DNA of 64,000 nt, taken from positions 62,001-126,000 of the forward strand of contig JAIEMQ010000004.1 in assembly GCA_019752015.1 (NCBI GenBank). Direction: 5' to 3'. A model generated the notes under the pieces. That model had not been told where the DNA came from. It saw nothing but the letters and a program-made list of their open reading frames with translations, and searched no databases. The translations under genes were made by a program, and so were the position numbers. Source of the DNA: Cyanobacteriota bacterium. GTDB lineage: Bacteria; Acidobacteriota; Vicinamibacteria; Vicinamibacterales; UBA2999. Below, in pieces: positions 15,953-24,722 of the stretch. The number at the start of each line of letters is the position of its first letter. Position 1 is the stretch's first letter.

Positions 15953-17041
15953 ATGATGCAACATCAACTGGGCGAGATGACGGGACTGGATCTGCGGTGG
16001 AAGGCGCTGGCGTCGCGGGACTCGGCGGCGGACGGCACCTTTGTGTACGGTGTCACGTCGACCGGCGTGTACTGCCGGCCCAGCTGCCCGAGCCGGCGGC
16101 CGCGGGCGGATCGCGTTCGTTTCTTCGATACGACCACCGAGGCGAAGCGCGCCGGGTTCCGTGCCTGCAAACGCTGCCGCCCCGACACCGTGGGCCTGGC
16201 ACAGCCGGGCATTGATGCGGTGCGGCGCGCGTCCGCGTATCTCGCCGCTCACGCCGATCAGACCGTCACGCTCGATCATCTTGCGCGCGTCGCGGCGATG
16301 AGCGCGCATCACCTGCAGCGTCGCTTCAAGTCGATTGTCGGACTGTCGCCGCGCGAGTTCCAGTCCGCCGTCCGCGCCGGAAAACTGCGCACCAGCCTGC
16401 GCGACGGGCGGGATGTGACGACGGCGATCTATGAGGCGGGATACGGATCGCCGAGCCGTGTCTACGAAGCGGCGCCGACCGGAAAAGGCATGTCGCCCTC
16501 GAATTACCGGCGCGGCGGCGCCGGGATGCGGATCGCGTACTCGACGGTGTCGAGCCCGATCGGCACGGTGCTGATCGCATCGACAGAGAACGGCGTCTGC
16601 TCGGTGAAGATCGGCAGCAGCGAGACCGAGCTTGCCGCGGAGCTGACGCGCGAGTTTCCCGCCGCCGAGATCGAAGCGAATTCCAAACCGCGCAGCGAGT
16701 GGACGACGGCGATCGCCAAACATCTTCGCGGCGATGCGACGTCACTCGATCTGCCGATCGACGTTCGCGCCACGGCGTTCCAATGGAAAGTATGGCGCGC
16801 CCTGCAGCGCATTCCGTACGGCGAGACGCGCGCGTATGCGGAAGTCGCCAAGAGCATCGGCAAGCCGAAGGCGGTCCGCGCGGTGGCTCGCGCCTGCGCG
16901 ACCAACCCGGTTGTCCTGGTCGTTCCCTGCCACCGGGTCGTCCCGAGTGCCGGTGGAATCGGCGGTTACCGGTGGGGGAGCGATTGCAAGGAACGTCTCC
17001 TTTCGACTGAGCAGCGGCAGGAAAAAACGCGCAGTCGCTGA
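15953..17041 (+). CDS. ada: Ada: methylphosphotriester/O6-methylguanine repair protein and regulator
   Basis: 362 residues from ATG 15953 (a later ATG at 15980 is also possible). Three Ada modules are present in order. The zinc domain has Cys41, Cys45, Cys72 and Cys75 (GVYCRPSCPSRRP, ACKRCRP), Cys41 being the expected methyl acceptor from phosphotriesters. Next is an AraC-type HTH (DHLARVAAMSAHHLQRRFKSIVGLSPREFQ). The C-terminal MGMT domain has PCHRV, with Cys326 accepting methyl from O6-methylguanine. Methylation of the first site turns Ada into an activator of its own regulon in E. coli. No alkB or alkA is adjacent. The REP locus lies directly upstream. Confidence 0.95.
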   Translation: MMQHQLGEMTGLDLRWKALASRDSAADGTFVYGVTSTGVYCRPSCPSRRPRADRVRFFDTTTEAKRAGFRACKRCRPDTVGLAQPGIDAVRRASAYLAAHADQTVTLDHLARVAAMSAHHLQRRFKSIVGLSPREFQSAVRAGKLRTSLRDGRDVTTAIYEAGYGSPSRVYEAAPTGKGMSPSNYRRGGAGMRIAYSTVSSPIGTVLIASTENGVCSVKIGSSETELAAELTREFPAAEIEANSKPRSEWTTAIAKHLRGDATSLDLPIDVRATAFQWKVWRALQRIPYGETRAYAEVAKSIGKPKAVRAVARACATNPVVLVVPCHRVVPSAGGIGGYRWGSDCKERLLSTEQRQEKTRSR

Positions 17042-17091
17042 GCGCACCTTAGGCACTTAAGGCACCTTAGGCACCCCGGGCAGCCCGATCG

Positions 17092-17110
17092 CACGCTAGT
17101 ATTTAGCGTG
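17092..17110 (+). promoter_or_regulatory. hairpin with embedded -10-like box at a GTG start
   Basis: CACGCTA-GTATT-TAGCGTG is a perfect 7-bp inverted repeat whose right arm contains the GTG start of the next gene. TAGTAT at 17097-17102 could be a -10 box with transcription starting at or next to the GTG, giving a leaderless mRNA. Upstream 17045-17083 is a GGCACCTTA tandem repeat with no other signal. Confidence 0.35.
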
Positions 17111-18334
17111 CCTTCAATTCGTTACGGCGTCTCCCCGTGGATGGATGCCGTTCCAGTCAAGAAACGGCCCGAGTTTCCGGCGTTTCGCGGTGTCATCACC
17201 CATCCCGTCGTGGTCGTGGGCGGCGGCATGTCCGGGGCCATGACGGCCTACGCCTGTGCTTCGGCCGGCTACAAAGTGATCCTGCTCGAGGCGGATCGCA
17301 TCGGCCTTGGCGGCAGCGGCCGGGCCACCGGGATTTTTTCGGGCGAAGGCAGCGTGTCGCTGCGCGAGGTCGAAGCGCGGCATGGCAAGCGGGCCGCGCG
17401 GGCGATGTTCAACGCGACGCAGGCCGCGCCGCGCGAGCTCGCCGCCACGATCAAGCGCCTCAACATTCGCGCCGGCTTCGAGCTCGCCGATCAGTTCAGG
17501 GTGCTGGCGCCCGGAGAGTCCGACAAGCTGATTCGCCGCGAGCTGGCCGCGCGCCAGGGAGCGGGGGTGAAGGCGTCGTGGGTCGCGCCCGCGGCAATCA
17601 TGCGCCAGGCGGCGATCGATTCGGGCGGCGCCATGCGGCTCCCCGATGCCGGCTTCGTGGATCCCTTCAAGCTCACGCTTGGATTTCTCAATGCGGCGAT
17701 CAAGCGCGGCGCGAAGGTCTACGAAAAATCCCGCATCAAGAAGATCACCTTCACGCGCAAGACCGCGACCGCGTATCTCGACAACGGCGCGATCACCACG
17801 ACCAACCTGGCCATCTGCATCGGCGAGCCGACCGCGCTCTTCAAGCCGCTCAAGCGGCACTTGCGCCATGAGGATCGCTACGCGGTGCTGACCGAACCGT
17901 TGTCCGCGGCGGTGCGCGCCGAGCTGGGCCAGCGCACGGCGGTCGTCACCGACAACGAATCTCCGGCGCATTACCTGTGGCTCACCGCGGATCATCGCGC
18001 GCTCTTCGCCGGCGCCGATCAGAAGCGCCCGCCCGATCGGCTGCGCGACAAAACGCTGGTCCAGCGCACGGGTCAATTGATGTACGAGCTGTCGCGGCTC
18101 TATCCGGCGATCTCAGGTGCCCGGCCCGAATACGGCTGGGACGTGCCGTTGACGCACCCGGTCGACGGCGTGCTCTACGCCGGCTCGCACCGCAATTTTC
18201 CGTTTCATCATTTCGCGTTCGGCACGCTGCACGATCCGGCGCGCGCGTATCTGGCCAGCCGCATCATCCTGCGCAGCGTCCAGGGACGTACCGAAAAAGA
18301 CGACGAACACTTTTCGTTCGCACGAAACCTGTGA
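17108..18334 (+). CDS. FAD-dependent amino acid oxidase-like (DAO family) protein
   Basis: 408 residues. The FAD-binding strand lies at 33-64: PVVVVGGGMSGAMTAYACASAG then VILLEADRIGLGGSGRATG, where GGGMSG is the dinucleotide fingerprint and the final block is the DAO/GlpO-family flavin contact. A DAO-type C-terminal block is visible at PEYGWDVPLTHPVDGVLYAGSHRNFPFHHFAFG. It probably oxidises a secondary or primary amine using FAD; the substrate is unknown. The GTG start lies in a hairpin and there is no Shine-Dalgarno site. No signal peptide. The gene ends in a spacer of AAGGCAGAAGGC repeats (18335-18365). Confidence 0.85.
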   Translation: MPSIRYGVSPWMDAVPVKKRPEFPAFRGVITHPVVVVGGGMSGAMTAYACASAGYKVILLEADRIGLGGSGRATGIFSGEGSVSLREVEARHGKRAARAMFNATQAAPRELAATIKRLNIRAGFELADQFRVLAPGESDKLIRRELAARQGAGVKASWVAPAAIMRQAAIDSGGAMRLPDAGFVDPFKLTLGFLNAAIKRGAKVYEKSRIKKITFTRKTATAYLDNGAITTTNLAICIGEPTALFKPLKRHLRHEDRYAVLTEPLSAAVRAELGQRTAVVTDNESPAHYLWLTADHRALFAGADQKRPPDRLRDKTLVQRTGQLMYELSRLYPAISGARPEYGWDVPLTHPVDGVLYAGSHRNFPFHHFAFGTLHDPARAYLASRIILRSVQGRTEKDDEHFSFARNL

Positions 18335-18393
18335 AAGGCAAAAGGCAGAAGGCAGAAGGCAAAACGTAGAGAAAGAAAATAAGGCCCCCTACT

Positions 18394-18756
18394 ATGGCTG
18401 ATTCAAGTACGTCAGGAATTTTTCGGATCAATCCGCTGCAAGCGTGGCAGCGGGAAGCGATCCTCAAGGCCGCGCAGCTGATCCGCGATCGGTTCGGCAA
18501 TCCTCCGGTGGACGCGCAGGCCCGGCAGGCGCACGACGGCCTGCTCGAGGTGATGGATCCGGCGCGCCGCACCGTTCGCCTGCAAAAGGAAATGAGCGAA
18601 GCGACCCGCAAGGCCGCCCTCACCGAGAAGACCGAGCGTCGCGCGAAAGAACGGCGCGGCAACGACCGCCGCAAGGTCAATATCGGGCCGCCGCCCGGGA
18701 CGAACGAGCGGCGCAAGGGTGATCGCCGGACCGGGGATCGCCGAAACCGGAAGTAG
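18394..18756 (+). CDS. small basic protein of unknown function
   Basis: 120 residues, not recognised. The first half (MADSSTSGIFRINPLQAWQREAILKAAQLIRDRFGNPPV) is soluble and helical. The second half is a highly charged Arg/Lys/Glu-rich helix followed by a disordered tail with three related words: ERRGNDRRK, NERRKGDRR and GDRRNRK. That tail could bind nucleic acid or membrane, but this is only composition. Its frame has normal third-position GC bias and ends before a terminator-free spacer. It could be cotranscribed with the oxidase upstream (59-base gap). Confidence 0.6.
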   Translation: MADSSTSGIFRINPLQAWQREAILKAAQLIRDRFGNPPVDAQARQAHDGLLEVMDPARRTVRLQKEMSEATRKAALTEKTERRAKERRGNDRRKVNIGPPPGTNERRKGDRRTGDRRNRK

Positions 18757-18798
18757 GCCACAGAAGGCACGGAAGGCACAGACAACGTAGACATCGGA

Positions 18799-18828
18799 TT
18801 ACAAGGCCGGCGTCCGGGGTCATATACT
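18799..18828 (+). promoter_or_regulatory. candidate sigma70 promoter of the TonB receptor gene
   Basis: TTACAA (18799-18804), an 18-base spacer and TATACT (18823-18828). This would give a leader of roughly 37 bases containing the GGAGG site at 18856-18860 before the ATG at 18872. Reasonable spacing; the -35 match is only partial. Confidence 0.4.
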
Positions 18829-18871
18829 CGGACTTTGCTCAACTGTCTTTCGATTGGAGGGATTACTCCCC

Positions 18872-21778
18872 ATGCTTCGCACTTTCACGGCGTTCATCCT
18901 GACTCTGGCGCTCGGCTCCGCGGCATTCGCACAGTCGACGGCGAATAACGGCACCATCGAAGGCATCGTCAAGGACGACCAGGGAGCGTTGCTGCCCGGC
19001 GTGACGGTGACCGTCACCAACATCGACACCGGCGATCAGCGAGTCGTCGTCACCAACGAGAGCGGCCTGTATCGCGCGCCGCTGCTGTCGCTCGGCACGT
19101 ACCGCGTCGCCGCCGAGCTGCAGGGCTTCAAGAAGTACGAGCAGACCGGCGTCTCGCTGCGCGCCGGACAGACGGCCGTGATCGATGTCGCACTCGGTGT
19201 CGGCGCGGTGAGCGAGACGATCACCGTGACCGCTGATGCGCCGCTGATCGACGCCGCGCGTATCGACATCGGCCACTCGCTCAGCGATCAGGAAGTGCAC
19301 GCGCTGCCGCTGGTGGCGCGCAATCCGTACAACTTCGCGCTCGTGCAGCCCGGCGTGACCGGCATCGAGAACGTCGAGTTCGGCGTGCCGCGCCTGGCGG
19401 CCAACGGCGCCGCGATGCGCATCAACTACCAGATCGACGGCAACACCAACACGCAGAAGGATCGCGCCGGCCTGCGCCTGCTGCCGATCTCGGAAGTGAT
19501 GATCCAGGAAGTCAAGGTCGTGACGACCGGCTTCGCGCCGGAGTTCGGCCAGACGATGGGCATGGTGTTCAACGCCGTGACGCCGTCAGGCACCAACGCC
19601 TTCCACGGCCAGGCCAGCTACCTGTTCCGCCGCAAGGAATTCAGCGCGTTCCCGTTCTTCTTCGGCTGCAGCGGCGTCGCATCAACGTGCGCCGGACCCG
19701 CCGCCAACGCCGTGAAACCCGAGACCAAGGTTGACACCGGCACGGCCTCGGTCGGCGGTCCGATCGTGAAGAACAAGCTGTTCTTCTACGGCGGCTGGGA
19801 GCAGACCCGCCGCGACCTGTCGTCGGGATCGCTGATTACGGTGCCCGCGGCGACGGTCGCGCAGCTGGGCCTCAAGCCGCAGCCGACGGCGGCGCCGAAC
19901 GTGCAGACCGGCAAGTTCAAGATGGCGAAGGCGGACTACCAGATCAGCAACGCGCATCGCGCCAACTTGCGGTGGGTGCAGTTTCTCAACGACGCGCCGT
20001 ACAACAGCGGCGGCGGCATCAACACGCTCGAGCGCGCCACCGACTTCCGCGACGCGATGAATTCGATCGCCGGTCAGATCGTCAGCTCGTTTGGCGGTAA
20101 TCGATTGAACGAGCTGCGCGTCCAGTACGCGCAGCGCCACCAGAGCTCGCTTGCGAACAGCGACACCGGCAGCGGTCCTGCCGTCACCATCTCCGGCATC
20201 GCCGGATTTGGCGGCGCCGTCAGCGGCACCGGCCAGGGCAGCGCGGGTTTCGACTTCAAGCAGAACATGACGCAGGTGATCGACAACTTCACGCTGCTGC
20301 GCGGCAATCACAGCTTCAAGATCGGCTTCGATTACCAGCGCGTGTTCGACGAGCGCACGGCGGCGCCGCAGTTCGTCTACACCTTCCCGACGCTGCAGGC
20401 CTACCTCGATGCGAAGGCGGGGACGAACCCGTTCAGCTACACCACCATGACGCAACTGCGGGGCGAGCTCGGCTTCAACATGACCAACAGCATGTTCAGC
20501 GCGTTCATCCAGGACGACTGGCAGGTCTCGCCGCGCTTCAAGGTGCTCTACGGCCTCCGTTACGACATGTATACGCCGCCCGCCGGCCTGGCCGGCGCGC
20601 CGCTCGCACAGACGCAGAAGTTCAACGTCGATCGCAACAACGTCGGCCCGCGCCTCGGCGTCGCCTGGAAGCTCGATGACCGCACGGTGCTGCGCGGCAG
20701 CACCGGCATCATGTACGACCAGCCGATCCTCGGCGGCTACGAACAGGCACTGCAGCTGTCCGGCTCGCCGCGCGCGCCGATCTACAGCTTCAGCCCGACT
20801 ACGGCCGGCGCTCCGGCATTTCCCGGCAACGCCGGCACCGGCGTGCTGGCGCAACAGTCGCCGTGGGCCGTCGACCCCGGGTTCCAGGTGGCTCGCACCT
20901 GGCAGTCGAACGCGCAGATCGAGCGCGCGTTCGCCGGCGAACTGACGATGTCCCTGTCGGTGATGTACGCAAGCGGCGATCAACTGCCGGTCGTGACCGA
21001 CGTCAATCTCATCAACCCGATCGGCACGCTCGGCGACGGACGGCCGATTTACAGCACCACGGTCAACGCGTCGACCCGCGTCGACCCGCGGTTCAACCGG
21101 ATCAGCCAGGTGCAGTCGCTCGGCACGTCGACCTTCAAGTCGATGACGGTGCAAACCACCAAACGCATGAAGGCGGGCCTGACGTTCAACGTGCAGTACT
21201 CGCTCGGCAAGGGTCTCGACAACACGCCGCTGGTGACGCAGTTGACGGTGCAGGCTGAACCGGGCCGTTCGGATCCGAGCAACCTCGATCGCGACCGCGG
21301 TCCCAATCCGCTCGACATGCGCCACAACTTCACGGGCAACGTCGTCTACGCATCGCAGAATTCGTCGGACAACGCGATCGTCAGGGGATTGCTGAACGGC
21401 AACGAGCTCGGCGTGCTGCTGCAATTCAACAGCGGCCTGCCGGTGAACCTCGTCGCCAACCGCGACCTCAACGGCGACGGCATCGTCAGCGATCGCCCGC
21501 TCGGTGTCGCACGCAACTCGCTGTATCTGCCGGCGCGCAGGAACGTCGATCTCCGCTTCACGCGCTGGATTCCGATCCACGGCTCGACGCGGGCGGAAGT
21601 CATTGCCGAGATGAAGAACGTCTTCAACACGCAGCAGCTCTCGGGTATCACGACGTCCACGCCGGTGGATACCGCGGGCAACCCGCTGTCGCCGATTCCC
21701 AGTGACGCGTATAGCTTCAGCAACGCGTCGGGCTTCGAGCAGCGCAAGTTCCAGCTCGGCTTCAGACTGCGTTTCTAA
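18872..21778 (+). CDS. TonB-dependent receptor with carboxypeptidase-regulatory-like domain
   Basis: 968 residues from ATG 18872, preceded by GGAGG. Order: signal peptide 1-19; a carboxypeptidase-regulatory-like beta sandwich about 25-105 (TIEGIVKDDQGALLPGVTVTVTN, GLYRAPLLSLGTYRVAAELQGF); plug about 125-225; then a 22-strand-type outer-membrane barrel ending with the aromatic FQLGFRLRF. This is the SusC/OAR-like receptor class abundant in Acidobacteriota, importing oligosaccharides, peptides or other polymers' breakdown products with TonB energy. No cognate lipoprotein follows; instead a PIG-L deacetylase is next, which hints at amino-sugar substrates, but only by proximity. The frame is intact throughout. 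Confidence 0.93.
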   Translation: MLRTFTAFILTLALGSAAFAQSTANNGTIEGIVKDDQGALLPGVTVTVTNIDTGDQRVVVTNESGLYRAPLLSLGTYRVAAELQGFKKYEQTGVSLRAGQTAVIDVALGVGAVSETITVTADAPLIDAARIDIGHSLSDQEVHALPLVARNPYNFALVQPGVTGIENVEFGVPRLAANGAAMRINYQIDGNTNTQKDRAGLRLLPISEVMIQEVKVVTTGFAPEFGQTMGMVFNAVTPSGTNAFHGQASYLFRRKEFSAFPFFFGCSGVASTCAGPAANAVKPETKVDTGTASVGGPIVKNKLFFYGGWEQTRRDLSSGSLITVPAATVAQLGLKPQPTAAPNVQTGKFKMAKADYQISNAHRANLRWVQFLNDAPYNSGGGINTLERATDFRDAMNSIAGQIVSSFGGNRLNELRVQYAQRHQSSLANSDTGSGPAVTISGIAGFGGAVSGTGQGSAGFDFKQNMTQVIDNFTLLRGNHSFKIGFDYQRVFDERTAAPQFVYTFPTLQAYLDAKAGTNPFSYTTMTQLRGELGFNMTNSMFSAFIQDDWQVSPRFKVLYGLRYDMYTPPAGLAGAPLAQTQKFNVDRNNVGPRLGVAWKLDDRTVLRGSTGIMYDQPILGGYEQALQLSGSPRAPIYSFSPTTAGAPAFPGNAGTGVLAQQSPWAVDPGFQVARTWQSNAQIERAFAGELTMSLSVMYASGDQLPVVTDVNLINPIGTLGDGRPIYSTTVNASTRVDPRFNRISQVQSLGTSTFKSMTVQTTKRMKAGLTFNVQYSLGKGLDNTPLVTQLTVQAEPGRSDPSNLDRDRGPNPLDMRHNFTGNVVYASQNSSDNAIVRGLLNGNELGVLLQFNSGLPVNLVANRDLNGDGIVSDRPLGVARNSLYLPARRNVDLRFTRWIPIHGSTRAEVIAEMKNVFNTQQLSGITTSTPVDTAGNPLSPIPSDAYSFSNASGFEQRKFQLGFRLRF

Positions 21779-21852
21779 CGAGACGCGGAGAAGTACGGAG
21801 ACACGGAGGACACGGAGACTATCCCGTGTCCTCATCTCTTTTAAGGAAAGCA

Positions 21853-24621
21853 ATGCGTAGATTTTTGTCCGGTGTCGTTGTCCTCGCTGCCAGTTTCTCA
21901 GCCCATTCCACCGCGCAGCATCAGCTGGTGCCAGTCGCCGCACTGAAAGGTCGGCCGGCGCTCGAGCTCGCGCTGAGAAAACTCGATACCGTCGGCAACT
22001 TCATGATGACGACGGCGCATCCGGATGACGAGAACAACGCGATGCTCGCGTACTTCTCACACGGCCGGGGCTTCCGGACGTCGCTCGTGACGGCGACGCA
22101 CGGCGAAGGCGGCCAGAACGAAATCGGTCCCGAGCTGTTCGTGCCGCTCGCGGTGCTGCGCACCGAAGAGTTGCTGGCCGCGCATCGCTTCGACGGCGCT
22201 GAGCAGTTCTTCACGCGCGCGATTGATTTCGGATTTTCCTTCAGCGTCGAAGAGACGCTCGACAAGTGGGGCCACCAGGAAATCCTCGGCGACTACGTGC
22301 GCATGATTCGCACGATTCGTCCCGACGTGATCGTGGGATTCGTGTTCGACGGCGATGGCGGCGGCCAGCATCACCAGACGTCGTCGCGGCTGACGCTCGA
22401 GGCGTTTCGCGCCGCGGCCGATCCGGCAAGATTCCCTGAACAGATCAAGGAAGGCCTGCGCCCGTGGCAGGCGAAGAAGTTTTATTACACCGACACCGCC
22501 GGCTTCGGCCCGCCGCGTCCGGCCGGTCAGCCGCGAGCGGGCGGCGTGCCCGGAGCCGAAGCGCAGGCGATCACGACATTCGCGAATGGCGCCATGTTCG
22601 ATGCCGTGCTCGGCCGCACCTACGACGAGATCGCGGGCGAAGCGCGCAGCATGCACAAGTGCCAGGGCATGTCGCAGCTGCTGCCGTTGCCGGCGCCGAT
22701 CAAGGGCGGCGGCGGCTTTGGTCCCGGTCCCGGCGGCGTGCGCGCGTATCGCTTGCGCGACAGCGCGCTCGATGGCGGCGTCAATCGTCCCGACCCGAAC
22801 ATCTTCGACGGCGTCGATACCAGCCTGCGCAGCCTGCTGGCGTTCGCTCCTGGTGCGCCCGCCGAGCTCGGCGCCGGCCTCGATCGCATCAGCGCCGCGG
22901 TAGCCGACGCGCGCAAGCAGCTCGAGACCGGTGGTGAACCCGCGGCTGTGCCGCCGCTGACGGTGGGACTGAAGGCGCTCCGTGATCTCCGTGCCTCCGT
23001 AAAGGGAATGAACCTCCGTGACTCGGAACTGTATGAGATCGACTTCCGCCTTGCGCAGAAGGAGCCGCAGTTCGCGCAGGCGTTGATGCTCGCCGCGGAC
23101 GTCAGGCTCGACGCCGTCGCGCGCGATGGACTGGTCGTCGCCGGCCAGCCGCTGCAGATCGACCTGCTGATGGCCAACCGCGGCAAAACCGCCGTCGATC
23201 GCGCGGTAACGGTGAACGGCTTCAGCGCGGCCGCCGGCTGCGCCGGATTGACCGTGCAGGCCGGTGCCTCGAGCGGCTGCGATCAGACCGTGACGATTCC
23301 AGCCGATGCGCGCTTGACGGCGGCGCATTTCCGCAACGGTTCCGCCTTCGCGGGAGCCGCTGCGGCGGACAAGCCGGTGCCGGCGCGATATGTGTTCGAT
23401 CCCGACGTCCCGTTCGGGCTGCCGTTCCGTCCAACGCCGTTCACCGCGACGTTCGCGATGTCGGTGTCCAACACGCCGTTCTCGATCACGCTGCCGATCC
23501 GCTCGCGCTCGGAACACGACATCTTCGCCGGCGAAAAGCGCGCGGAAATTCACGTCGTGCCTGCCTTCGCGGTTTCGACCACGCCCGAAATCCTCGTGGT
23601 CTCAACCGCGGCGCCGGGAGCCGGGCGCCGGGAACCGGGAGCCAAAGATGTGCGCGTGACCGTGACCAATCACGCGAAGGGGGCGGCGACCGCGAATGTG
23701 TCGCTCGATCTGCCGCAAGGCTGGCGCGCGACGCCGGCGACGCAGCCGGTCAACTTCACGCGTGAAGACGAGCAGATGGCGGTGCGCTTCTCGCTGCAGC
23801 CGCCGTCTGCCGCAACGCTCGCGGCTGCGGCAATGAAGCCGGGCGGGAATCAGTTCAGCGTCAGGGCCAACGTGTCCTCCGGTGTTCTGTCACAGGGCTA
23901 CCAGGTGATCGAGTATCCGCACACCACCCGACGGCACGTGCTCGTCGATCCAACGATCGCCGTCAAGGCGCTCGACGTCAGCGTGACGCCGAATCTGACG
24001 GTCGGATACGTGATGGGCGTCGGCGACGAAGTGCCCGCGGCGCTCGAACAGCTCGGCGTGAAGCTGACGATGATTACGCCGGACGAATTGGCGTGGGGCG
24101 ACCTGTCGAAGTACCGCGTGATCATGACCGGAGTACGCGCCTACGAGCGCCGCAACGATCTGCGCGCCTACAACCAGCGGCTGATCGACTACGCGAAGGC
24201 CGGCGGCACGGTGATCGTTCAGTACAACAAGTTCGAATTCAACGACGCGCAGTACGGACCGTATCCCGCGCGCGTCGGCCGCGAGCGCGTCACCGACGAG
24301 AACGCGGAGATGCAGCTCGTCGATCCCGCGCACCCCGTCTTCAACACGCCGAACAAGATCGGACGCGCCGACTGGGCCAACTGGGTGCAGGAACGCGGCC
24401 TGTATTTCCTCGATCAGGCCGGCCGCGACCCTCAGTACAAGGATCTCATCGAATTCACCGAGCCGTTCCCCTACAACCAGGGCACCAAAGTGGGGGCGCT
24501 GGTCGAGGCCCAGGTGGGGAAGGGACGCTGGATCTATATTGGGTTAGGATTGTGGCGCCAGCTCCCCGCAGGCACCGACGGTGCGTATCGCCTGATGGCG
24601 AATTTGTTGAGCCTGCCGTAA
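21853..24621 (+). CDS. secreted PIG-L family deacetylase with C-terminal accessory domains
   Basis: 922 residues from ATG 21853 (AAGGAAA five bases before it). A signal peptide (RFLSGVVVLAASFSAHSTAQ) leads into the LmbE/PIG-L domain. The zinc-site motif AHPDDE is at about residues 55-60, followed by THGEGGQNEIG and the distal histidine pair in GGGQHHQTSS. These enzymes remove acetyl groups from GlcNAc-type amines. After about residue 440 come beta-sandwich domains with NEW3-like repeats (LTVQAGASSGCDQTVTIP; VRVTVTNHAKGAATANVSLDLPQGW) and a final Rossmann-like segment (YAKAGGTVIVQYNKFEFND) similar to trehalose-utilisation/GATase-like domains. A GGGAGCCGGGC repeat encodes APGAGRREPGA between two domains. 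Confidence 0.88.
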   Translation: MRRFLSGVVVLAASFSAHSTAQHQLVPVAALKGRPALELALRKLDTVGNFMMTTAHPDDENNAMLAYFSHGRGFRTSLVTATHGEGGQNEIGPELFVPLAVLRTEELLAAHRFDGAEQFFTRAIDFGFSFSVEETLDKWGHQEILGDYVRMIRTIRPDVIVGFVFDGDGGGQHHQTSSRLTLEAFRAAADPARFPEQIKEGLRPWQAKKFYYTDTAGFGPPRPAGQPRAGGVPGAEAQAITTFANGAMFDAVLGRTYDEIAGEARSMHKCQGMSQLLPLPAPIKGGGGFGPGPGGVRAYRLRDSALDGGVNRPDPNIFDGVDTSLRSLLAFAPGAPAELGAGLDRISAAVADARKQLETGGEPAAVPPLTVGLKALRDLRASVKGMNLRDSELYEIDFRLAQKEPQFAQALMLAADVRLDAVARDGLVVAGQPLQIDLLMANRGKTAVDRAVTVNGFSAAAGCAGLTVQAGASSGCDQTVTIPADARLTAAHFRNGSAFAGAAAADKPVPARYVFDPDVPFGLPFRPTPFTATFAMSVSNTPFSITLPIRSRSEHDIFAGEKRAEIHVVPAFAVSTTPEILVVSTAAPGAGRREPGAKDVRVTVTNHAKGAATANVSLDLPQGWRATPATQPVNFTREDEQMAVRFSLQPPSAATLAAAAMKPGGNQFSVRANVSSGVLSQGYQVIEYPHTTRRHVLVDPTIAVKALDVSVTPNLTVGYVMGVGDEVPAALEQLGVKLTMITPDELAWGDLSKYRVIMTGVRAYERRNDLRAYNQRLIDYAKAGGTVIVQYNKFEFNDAQYGPYPARVGRERVTDENAEMQLVDPAHPVFNTPNKIGRADWANWVQERGLYFLDQAGRDPQYKDLIEFTEPFPYNQGTKVGALVEAQVGKGRWIYIGLGLWRQLPAGTDGAYRLMANLLSLP
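23611..23643. repeat. in-frame GGGAGCC/GGGAACC repeat (interdomain linker)
   Basis: Tandem words GCGCCGGGAGCC, GGGCGCCGGGAACC and GGGAGCC. Its reverse complement shares the 17-mer GGCTCCCGGTTCCCGGC exactly with the repeat in the ABC permease at 37098-37126, although the two genes are unrelated and 13 kb apart. Confidence 0.75.
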
Positions 24622-24722
24622 GCTTCATCGTTTTGCACGTTTTGCTTTTACCTATTGGGAGGCGTCCGGTCTAACCTAGTAAGGCCGGCCTCGCTCCCAT
24701 TCCCCGGCGATAGCGGATCTGT

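Noticed and set aside
19682-21943. 753-codon open frame on the minus strand
   Set aside because: It lies entirely antisense to the TonB receptor, is extremely Arg/Val/Ala-rich without domains, and exists because of high third-position GC in the real gene.
22057-23553. 498-codon minus-strand frame
   Set aside because: Complement of the PIG-L deacetylase; Arg-rich shadow.
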